A stretch of 20,317 nucleotides of DNA, from the IMG/VR virus record IMGVR_UViG_3300010885_014058, positions 1-20,317 of that record, one strand, 5' to 3'. This document shows positions 14,432 through 20,317 of this stretch, one piece after another; position 1 is the stretch's first letter; the number at the start of each line of letters is the position of its first letter. This stretch comes from a virus. A program made the translations under genes and the position numbers. Under the pieces are notes generated by a model. That model worked only from the letters and a program-made list of their open reading frames with translations. It was not told the DNA's origin and did not search any database.

Positions 14432-14875
14432 ATGTCTAAACTTGATGATAATTTAAGTGATTTGCTCGATATACCGGTGACACCGGCTGTTGATTTTCAA
14501 CAGCCGGCACCAGTACCTGTTGAATCAAAAACAGATGGTGTAATAGAACATGACTTGATGCAAGATTACAATGATTCACGCAGACGATTGCGTGAGATTG
14601 TCACCAAAGGAACTGATGCTATTGATGATATTTTGGCCATTGCCCGTGAATCTGAACACCCTCGTGCTTTTGAAGTAGCCTCTAAATTGATTGATTCTGT
14701 CACCAATGCTAATGAAAAACTTCTTGGTATTCAAAAACAAATGAAAGATATTCGTAATGTCAAAAATCAAGCACAAACTACTATAGGTAAGGCTGCAATC
14801 TTTGTAGGTTCAACGGCCGAGTTGTCCAAGATGCTAAAAGGCAACAATGATATGAAGACTATAGATGGCGAATAG
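14432..14875 (+). CDS. 16: gp16-like small terminase subunit
   Basis: This is a 147-residue protein. A proline-rich N-terminus (SDLLDIPVTPAVDFQQPAPVPVES) precedes a helical core (DYNDSRRRLREIVTKGTDAIDDILAIARESEHPRAFEVASKLIDSVTNANEKLLGIQKQMKDIR) that matches marine T4-like gp16. Small terminases oligomerise as a ring, recognise the concatemer for packaging and stimulate the large subunit. A strong perfect inverted repeat lies in its 5' coding part (14474-14507). It overlaps the gp17 start by 11 bases, so the two subunits are translationally coupled. Confidence 0.85.
   Translation: MSKLDDNLSDLLDIPVTPAVDFQQPAPVPVESKTDGVIEHDLMQDYNDSRRRLREIVTKGTDAIDDILAIARESEHPRAFEVASKLIDSVTNANEKLLGIQKQMKDIRNVKNQAQTTIGKAAIFVGSTAELSKMLKGNNDMKTIDGE
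14474..14507 (+). repeat. Overlapping perfect inverted repeats inside gp16
   Basis: CCGGCTGTTGA (14483-14493) and TCAACAGCCGG (14497-14507) are exact reverse complements with a TTT loop, an 11-bp stem. A second perfect repeat, CCGGTG-A-CACCGG (14474-14486), overlaps it, giving three CCGG tetranucleotides in 34 bases of an otherwise AT-rich genome. It could act as RNA (hairpin near the gp16 start) or as DNA (a recognition site for packaging). No terminal T run follows, so it is not a typical intrinsic terminator. Confidence 0.75.
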
Positions 14876-16544
14876 TAATCTAGGATACCGTGATAATTCC
14901 CTCTTAAAACGAGTTGATGTTTCTTACGACTACTCGCAAGAGGAGATTGCGGAATACATCAAGTGTTCCCAAGATGCCGTTTATTTCATTGAAAACTACA
15001 TTAAGATTGTCAACGTAGATGAAGGTCTAGTTCCATTCAAGATGTGGAACTTCCAAAAGACAATGGTGCAAACCTTTGTAGACAATCGTTTTGTGATTAT
15101 GAAGATGCCTCGTCAGGTTGGTAAAACGACCACGGCTGTTGGGTATCTACTCTGGCACACTATATTCCAAGACTCACAGAACGTGGCTATCTTGGCCAAT
15201 AAAGGTGCTCTTGCTCGAGATATTTTAGCTAAGTATCAGTTAGCTTATGAAAATTTACCTACATGGCTACAACAAGGCGTGGTTACATGGAACAAAGGTA
15301 ATGTAGAATTAGAAAATGGTTCTAAAGTCTTAGCCGCTTCAACATCATCATCTGCAATTCGAGGTGGGTCATTCAACCTTGTATTCTTGGATGAGTTTGC
15401 TTTCGTACCTAACAATATGGCCCTTGAGTTCTTTAACTCGGTCTATCCTGTAATTTCATCTGGTAAAACAACAAAGATTATTATTGTTTCTACTCCAAAT
15501 GGTATGAATTTGTTTTACAAAATGTGGATGAATGCTGTTGAGAAACGTAGTACCTATGTTCCATTAGAAATTCATTGGTCACAAGTACCAGGCAGAGACC
15601 AAAAATGGCGTGAAGAAACTATCCGTAATACAAGTGAAGAACAATTTAGTCAAGAGTTTGAATGCCACTTTTTAGGTTCAAGTAATACACTTATCTCTGG
15701 TCAAAAATTACAAACTTTAGTATTCAAAGACCCATTGGGTCAACATATGGATATGGACATCTATGAAACGCCAGTAAAAGACAATGATGATGGAACAATC
15801 AAAGACCATATATATGCTATTACAGTTGATGTGGCAGAAGGCAAAAGTCTTGATGCTTCAACATTTTCAGTAATTGATGTTTCGGTAATACCTTATAAAC
15901 AAGTGGCTAAATATAGAAATATTTCAATTTCACCAATATTATATCCAACCATTATATTTAATGCGGCTCGCTATTATAATGATGCCTATATATTGGTTGA
16001 AATTAATAATAATCCACAAATTGCAGAAATACTACATAGTGATTTAGAGTATGAAAATGTAATTAAAGTGATGACGGGAAATAAAAAGGCTCAGCAAATT
16101 TCGGCTGGGTTTGGTAGAGGAATACAATTAGGTGTCCGTATGACACCTCTTGTTAAAAGAGTTGGATGCGCAAATTTAAAAACTTTGATTGAATCCGATA
16201 AGTTAATAATTAATGATTTTGAAACAATATCCGAATTAACTACTTTTGTTGCAGGTAGAAGTTCTTTTGAAGCGGATGAAGGCGCAAATGATGACATGGT
16301 GATGAGCCTTGTATTATTTGCCTGGATGACAACTCAAAAATACTTTAAAGATATTGTATCACATGACATACGAAAACAATTACAACTGCAACATTTTTCA
16401 CAAGTAGATGAAGAACTTTTACCTGTAGGTGAATTAAGTGATGGAAGAGATATGCCTTTCTTTGTAGAAGGCGGAGATGTATGGGTAACGGGGTCTGGTG
16501 ATATGTACGATGAATATTTCAAAGATATTACCAGAGGTCTATAA
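14865..16544 (+). CDS. 17: gp17-like large terminase (ATPase-nuclease)
   Basis: This 559-residue packaging motor is complete. In the ATPase domain Walker A is MPRQVGKTTT (81-90), Walker B with catalytic acid is NLVFLDEFAF (171-180), and the coupling motif is IIIVSTPNG (205-213). The RNase H-like nuclease has the first acid in AITVDVAEGKSLDASTF (D322), a second in ILVEINN (E379) and the last in GANDDMVMSL (D476/D477), matching the D-E-D triad of T4 gp17. It cuts concatemeric DNA and drives it through the portal with gp16. T4 gp17 is 610 residues, so length is close. The ATG overlaps gp16. Confidence 0.95.
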   Translation: MANSNLGYRDNSLLKRVDVSYDYSQEEIAEYIKCSQDAVYFIENYIKIVNVDEGLVPFKMWNFQKTMVQTFVDNRFVIMKMPRQVGKTTTAVGYLLWHTIFQDSQNVAILANKGALARDILAKYQLAYENLPTWLQQGVVTWNKGNVELENGSKVLAASTSSSAIRGGSFNLVFLDEFAFVPNNMALEFFNSVYPVISSGKTTKIIIVSTPNGMNLFYKMWMNAVEKRSTYVPLEIHWSQVPGRDQKWREETIRNTSEEQFSQEFECHFLGSSNTLISGQKLQTLVFKDPLGQHMDMDIYETPVKDNDDGTIKDHIYAITVDVAEGKSLDASTFSVIDVSVIPYKQVAKYRNISISPILYPTIIFNAARYYNDAYILVEINNNPQIAEILHSDLEYENVIKVMTGNKKAQQISAGFGRGIQLGVRMTPLVKRVGCANLKTLIESDKLIINDFETISELTTFVAGRSSFEADEGANDDMVMSLVLFAWMTTQKYFKDIVSHDIRKQLQLQHFSQVDEELLPVGELSDGRDMPFFVEGGDVWVTGSGDMYDEYFKDITRGL

Positions 16545-16555
16545 AATTTAGTATT

Positions 16556-16563
16556 GATAAATA
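16556..16563 (+). promoter_or_regulatory. T4-type late promoter (GATAAATA) for gp18
   Basis: GATAAATA lies in the 70-base gap between gp17 and gp18, 51 bases before the gp18 ATG. Transcription from it would begin in the gap and give a leader of about 40 bases. It matches the NATAAATA set in this window. The rest of the gap shows only the ribosome site GGAG at 16605-16608. Confidence 0.6.
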
Positions 16564-16614
16564 GAATGTATAGTAATATATGTTCCATCATTATAACGAA
16601 ACAAGGAGATAAAA

Positions 16615-18318
16615 ATGGCATTTCAACTCTCTCCAGGCGTAAATGTATCTGAAATTGACTTAACAACGGTCATCCCTTCAGTATCCACTTCTGCCGGTGC
16701 AATTGTTGGGGACTTTGTTTGGGGTCCCGCAAACAAAAGAATTTTGGTTGATAGCGAAATAACGCTAGTTAACCGTTTTGGTAGACCAAATAACAACACT
16801 TTCGTATCATTTTTTGCCGCGGCAAACTTTTTAGCTTATGGAAATAATCTAAGAGTTGTTCGTGCTGTAAGTGATCCTCTCACAACTTTAACCTTATACG
16901 CTAACAATGCTACTGTTGTTGGTGCTGGTGTTCAAATTAAAAACGAAGATGTTTATGAATTGAATTACACAGCTAATACACATACTCAATATGGTGAATT
17001 TTATGCTCGCTATCCTGGTGCATTAGGTGATAACCTTGAAATTGCAGTTTGTTCAAATACAGCATCATTTTCTACATGGGCATACGCTTCATCTTTTTCA
17101 AGCGCTCCTAGCACATCTACATACGCAGCTTCAGTTGGTGGTTCACACGATGAATTACATGTTGCTGTTATCGATGCCACTGGTGTAATTACTGGTACAG
17201 CTGGTACAGTTCTTGAAACTTATCCACATGTATCAAAAGCATCAGATGCTAAGAATGACGATGGTAGCCCAAATTATTATGAAACTGTAATTTTTAATAA
17301 ATCAAAATATATCTATCTAGCTGCTCATTTAGATACAGGTTGGGGTGTTTCTGCTGTTGGTACAAATTTTGGTACAACAACTCCTTTATATGATGAAGTG
17401 CTTTCTGGTGGTTTAGATGGAACTGCAACTGCTGCAGATTACTCTATGGGCTGGGATTTATTTGCTAGTTCTGAAGATGTTGATGTTTCTTTACTTGTTG
17501 CAGGTGATGCTGGTAAAACAGCATTTGGTACAACAGTTCAAGAATACGTTGCTAATATAGCCACTAGTCGTAAAGATTGTGTTGCCTTTATTTCTCCAGA
17601 TTTAACTTCTGCTGTTGGTAATGCTGATCCAGCCACAGCTGTTGTTGTTTATAGAAATACATTAACAATTAATTCATCATACGCATTTATGGATTCAGGT
17701 TGGAAATATCAATTTGATAAGTATAATAACGTATATCGTTATGTTCCATTAAATGGTGATACGGCTGGTTTATGTGTTTACACAGATAATGTTCGTGATG
17801 CTTGGTGGTCACCTGCTGGTTTTAACCGCGGTATTGTTAAAAATGTTGTTAAACTTTCTTGGAATCCAAATAAAACAGACCGTGACACATTGTATCCATC
17901 TGGTGTTAATCCAGTTGTTGCATTCCCTGGCCAAGGTGTTGTATTATATGGTGATAAGACAATGCAAGCTAAACCATCTGCCTTTGATAGAATCAATGTT
18001 CGTAGATTGTTTATTGTTCTTGAAAAAGCAATCGCTGTTGCTGCTAAATATTCATTGTTTGAATTCAATGACCAATTTACACAAGCGCAATTTGTTGCTT
18101 TAGTAGAACCGTTCTTACGAGATGTTAAAGGCCGTCGTGGTATCTATGACTACCGTGTAGTTTGTGATTCTACAAACAATACTCCTGAAGTTGTTGATTC
18201 TAACCGATTCGTTGGTGACATTTACATCAAACCAGCTCGTTCAATTAATTTTATACAATTGAATTTTGTTGCTGTTAGAACTGGTGTAGACTTCACGGAA
18301 ATCGTTGGGAAGTTTTAA
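16615..18318 (+). CDS. 18: gp18-like contractile tail sheath protein
   Basis: This 567-residue protein has the conserved sheath N-terminus (FQLSPGVNVSEIDLTTVIPSVSTSAGAIVGDFVWGPANKRILV) and C-terminal sheath domain (FDRINVRRLFIVLEKAIAVAAKYSLFEFND..., ending ...SINFIQLNFVAVRTGVDFTEIVGKF). These C-terminal and N-terminal arms interlock subunits into the contractile tube. The variable middle holds the surface-exposed insertion domains, shorter than in T4 (659 residues). Strong GGAG ribosome site; codon use is uniform (GTT-, GCT-rich), typical of a highly expressed late gene. The next late-promoter motif begins inside its stop codon. Confidence 0.95.
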   Translation: MAFQLSPGVNVSEIDLTTVIPSVSTSAGAIVGDFVWGPANKRILVDSEITLVNRFGRPNNNTFVSFFAAANFLAYGNNLRVVRAVSDPLTTLTLYANNATVVGAGVQIKNEDVYELNYTANTHTQYGEFYARYPGALGDNLEIAVCSNTASFSTWAYASSFSSAPSTSTYAASVGGSHDELHVAVIDATGVITGTAGTVLETYPHVSKASDAKNDDGSPNYYETVIFNKSKYIYLAAHLDTGWGVSAVGTNFGTTTPLYDEVLSGGLDGTATAADYSMGWDLFASSEDVDVSLLVAGDAGKTAFGTTVQEYVANIATSRKDCVAFISPDLTSAVGNADPATAVVVYRNTLTINSSYAFMDSGWKYQFDKYNNVYRYVPLNGDTAGLCVYTDNVRDAWWSPAGFNRGIVKNVVKLSWNPNKTDRDTLYPSGVNPVVAFPGQGVVLYGDKTMQAKPSAFDRINVRRLFIVLEKAIAVAAKYSLFEFNDQFTQAQFVALVEPFLRDVKGRRGIYDYRVVCDSTNNTPEVVDSNRFVGDIYIKPARSINFIQLNFVAVRTGVDFTEIVGKF

Positions 18319-18324
18319 TAAATA
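18317..18324 (+). promoter_or_regulatory. T4-type late promoter (AATAAATA) for gp19
   Basis: AATAAATA overlaps the gp18 stop codon and lies 23 bases before the gp19 ATG. It matches the NATAAATA pattern and would give the abundant tube protein its own transcript, bounded by the hairpin terminator after gp19. Confidence 0.55.
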
Positions 18325-18347
18325 TAAAAAGAATATAGGAGAATAAA

Positions 18348-18884
18348 ATGGCATTTAATATATCAGAATTTAGATCCAACTTAATTGGTGACGGCGCACG
18401 CCCAAACTTATTTGAAGTTAATCTATCATTCCCATCATATGTTGATAATGCTAATCGTCAATTAACTTTTCTAGCAAAAACTTCACAAATCCCAGGTTCA
18501 ACACTTGGGGTTGCACCTTTGTTTTACTTTGGTCGTGAATTAAAATTTGCTGGTAATCGTACATTTGCCGATTGGTCACTTACAATTATTAATGATGAAG
18601 ATTTTAGTGTTCGTAGAGCATTTGAACAATGGATGAATAGCGTAAATAATCACGCTGCTAACTATCGTGATGGAGCTGCTTATAGTCCTTCACAATACTC
18701 CACTGATGCTTTTGTAACGCAATTTGACAAAGCTGGTGGCATACTTAAACAATATAAATTTGTAGGTATGTTCCCAACTGATTTAGCTCCAATCGATTTA
18801 GATTGGGGTACTAATGACTCTATCGAAGAATTCGGTGTGACATTAGCGTATCAATGGTGGGAATCAGTGGATTCTACTACTTAG
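18348..18884 (+). CDS. 19: gp19-like tail tube protein
   Basis: This 178-residue protein (T4 gp19 is 163) has the family features ISEFRSNLIGDGARPNLFEVNL, LTFLAKTSQIPGSTLGVAPLFYFGRELKFAGNRTFADWSLTIINDEDFSVRRAFEQWMN and the end IEEFGVTLAYQWWES. It polymerises as hexameric rings forming the inner tube inside the sheath. GGAG-type site (AGGAGAATAAAATG). It is followed by a hairpin terminator and preceded by its own late promoter, so it may form a single-gene transcript. Confidence 0.95.
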   Translation: MAFNISEFRSNLIGDGARPNLFEVNLSFPSYVDNANRQLTFLAKTSQIPGSTLGVAPLFYFGRELKFAGNRTFADWSLTIINDEDFSVRRAFEQWMNSVNNHAANYRDGAAYSPSQYSTDAFVTQFDKAGGILKQYKFVGMFPTDLAPIDLDWGTNDSIEEFGVTLAYQWWESVDSTT

Positions 18885-18896
18885 TATGTTATATAT

Positions 18897-18924
18897 AGAG
18901 AGGGGAGTAATCTCCTCTCTTTTA
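18897..18924 (+). terminator. Intrinsic terminator after gp19
   Basis: AGAGAGG pairs with CCTCTCT, with an inner AG/CT pair, a two-base GG bulge and a TAAT loop, followed by TTTT. It starts 12 bases past the gp19 stop. It would separate the gp19 transcript from gp20, which then needs read-through; no NATAAATA motif was seen between the two. Confidence 0.75.
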
Positions 18925-18957
18925 TGTTATTTTGATTATTGAAAAAAGGAATTAATT

Positions 18958-20317
18958 TTGGCTTTCTCACTTTTTGGGTTTCAAATATCTCGTCAACAGG
19001 ATGATATAGCAAGGCAAGAGGTTGAACAATCTTTTGCACCACCGACCAACGATGATGGGGCTTTAACCATTTCCCAGGCGGCTTATTATGGTACATATGT
19101 TGACCTAGATGGTACAGCAAAAAATGAAGTAGAGTTAATTGGTCGATATCGAGAAATGGCAATGCAGCCAGAAATAGAGTCAGCTATTGATGATATTTGT
19201 AATGAAGCTATTATTCAAAATGATGATGGTGAAAACATCAAATTGATTACAGATAAGTTAGTTTGTTCACCAAAGATTAAAAAAGCAATCGAAGCAGAAT
19301 TTCAAATTATTGTTCGGTTGTTGAATTATAATAACATGGCGCCTGACATTTTCAGACGCTTTTATATAGATGGCCGCCTGTTTTATCATATTTTGATTGA
19401 CAGAGAAAACCCTGCTGGCGGGATTAAAGAATTAAGATACATCGACCCCCGTAAAATTCGTAAGGTTCGTGAAGTTAAGAAAGAAAAAGAACCAAGAACT
19501 GGTGTCGAAATGGTTACAGTCGTTAATGAATACTATATCTATAATGATAAGTCAATTAATGGCTCACAGTCTAATTATGGTCCTGTTGGGGTTAGAATTG
19601 CCAAAGATTCAATTATTAATGTAAACTCGGGCTTGATGGATTCAAGACGAGCATCGGTATTATCATACCTGCATAAGGCAATCAAACCACTTAATCAGTT
19701 GAGAATGATTGAAGATGCGACAGTTATCTATCGTATCTCTCGTGCACCTGAACGCCGTATATTTTATATTGATGTAGGTAACTTGCCTAAAATGAAAGCG
19801 GAACAATATCTCCGTGACATTATGGTTAAGTATAAAAACAAAGTTGTTTATGATGCCGCTACTGGTGAAGTCAGAGATGACCGTAAATATTTGTCAATGA
19901 TGGAAGATTTTTGGTTACCTCGCCGTGAAGGTGGTAAAGGTACAGAAATTCAAACTCTACCTGGTGGACAAAACCTTGGTGAGTTGGAAGACGTTAAGTA
20001 TTTTGAGAAGAAACTTTATAAAGCTCTTAATGTACCAATGTCTCGGTTAGAAACATCTACATCATTTTCAATTGGCCGTGCTACAGAAATTAGCCGTGAT
20101 GAAATTAAATTTGCTAAGTTTGTTAATAAACTACGTAACCGTTTCACCGAATTGTTTGACGATGCCCTGAGAGTCCAATGTATTCTCAAAGGCGTTTGTA
20201 CTGAAGATGAATGGAAAATCTTCAAAGAAAGTATCTATTATGATTTCATTCGTGATAATAACTTTGCTGAATTAAAAGATGCTGAGTTATTAAGAGAAAG
20301 ATTAAGTTTGTTATCTC
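18958..20317 (+). CDS. 20: gp20-like portal vertex protein, C-terminal end outside window
   Basis: The frame is open from TTG 18958 to the right edge (453 codons seen). It begins AFSLFGFQISRQQDD and contains gp20 landmarks: AMQPEIESAIDDICNEAI, FYIDGRLFYHILID, ELRYIDPRKIRKVREV, SYLHKAIKPLNQLRMIEDATVIYRISRAPERRIFYIDVGNLPK and EDFWLPRREGGKGTEIQTLPGGQNLGELEDVKYFEKKLYKALNVPMSRL. The portal is the dodecameric ring through which DNA enters and leaves the head and on which the terminase docks. TTG is preferred as start because AAAAGGA at 18944-18950 precedes it by 7 bases and no upstream ATG fits. About 70-100 residues are probably missing at the end. Confidence 0.95.
   Translation, partial: MAFSLFGFQISRQQDDIARQEVEQSFAPPTNDDGALTISQAAYYGTYVDLDGTAKNEVELIGRYREMAMQPEIESAIDDICNEAIIQNDDGENIKLITDKLVCSPKIKKAIEAEFQIIVRLLNYNNMAPDIFRRFYIDGRLFYHILIDRENPAGGIKELRYIDPRKIRKVREVKKEKEPRTGVEMVTVVNEYYIYNDKSINGSQSNYGPVGVRIAKDSIINVNSGLMDSRRASVLSYLHKAIKPLNQLRMIEDATVIYRISRAPERRIFYIDVGNLPKMKAEQYLRDIMVKYKNKVVYDAATGEVRDDRKYLSMMEDFWLPRREGGKGTEIQTLPGGQNLGELEDVKYFEKKLYKALNVPMSRLETSTSFSIGRATEISRDEIKFAKFVNKLRNRFTELFDDALRVQCILKGVCTEDEWKIFKESIYYDFIRDNNFAELKDAELLRERLSLLS

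Noticed and set aside
14483-14507. Inverted repeat in gp16 as an intrinsic terminator
   Set aside because: It is followed by GC-rich coding sequence, not a T run, and lies inside an essential gene.
1-20317. tRNA genes, CRISPR arrays, insertion sequences or attachment sites
   Set aside because: No cloverleaf-like structure, spaced direct repeats, transposase or integrase was seen; the gaps between genes are all under 75 bases.

Overview
The window is a gene-dense, AT-rich stretch (roughly 35-37% GC judged by eye) of a T4-like myovirus genome, with every recognisable gene on the + strand. The evidence is an uninterrupted morphogenesis run in T4 order: gp13 (neck), gp14 (neck), gp15 (tail sheath stabiliser), gp16 (small terminase), gp17 (large terminase), gp18 (sheath), gp19 (tube) and gp20 (portal, cut by the right edge). 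The protein style (long gp15, extra fibre-like genes between gp15 and gp16, NATAAATA late promoters, marine-phage-type gp13/gp14 N-termini) resembles T4-like phages of aquatic bacteria such as cyanophages and pelagiphages rather than enteric T4. The host cannot be named from the sequence.

Left edge (1-428): the C-terminal end of a protein built of RCC1-type 50-residue repeats, probably a tail-fibre or adhesin tip. It is followed at once by an exact-consensus sigma70-type promoter (TTGACA-N17-TATAAT).

Accessory cassette (490-8071): nine tightly packed, often overlapping genes: a TPR + GT9-like glycosyltransferase, an FkbM methyltransferase, a GT-A-like glycosyltransferase, a short zinc-finger relic of a homing endonuclease, a GT2 glycosyltransferase, a PAPS-type sulfotransferase, a short APS-kinase-like P-loop kinase, a 2OG-Fe(II) oxygenase, a small SAM methyltransferase and a GT4 glycosyltransferase. 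(The relic is one of ten reading frames here; nine look enzymatic.) Together they look like a pathway that builds and then methylates, oxidises and possibly sulfates a glycan, on either the virion or the host surface. The target is inference.

Morphogenesis block (8092-20317): gp13 is followed by an HNH endonuclease wedged between gp13 and gp14. gp14 then appears to start at a rare ATT codon. gp15 follows, then two fibre/structural proteins, gp16 and gp17 (overlapping), and gp18, gp19 and gp20. Four NATAAATA late-promoter motifs precede gp13, the second fibre gene, gp18 and gp19, and a hairpin terminator sits between gp19 and gp20. A strong perfect inverted repeat lies inside the gp16 coding region, a position of interest for packaging initiation.

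No tRNA, rRNA, CRISPR array, insertion sequence or integrase was seen, and there is no gene-free stretch over about 75 bases.
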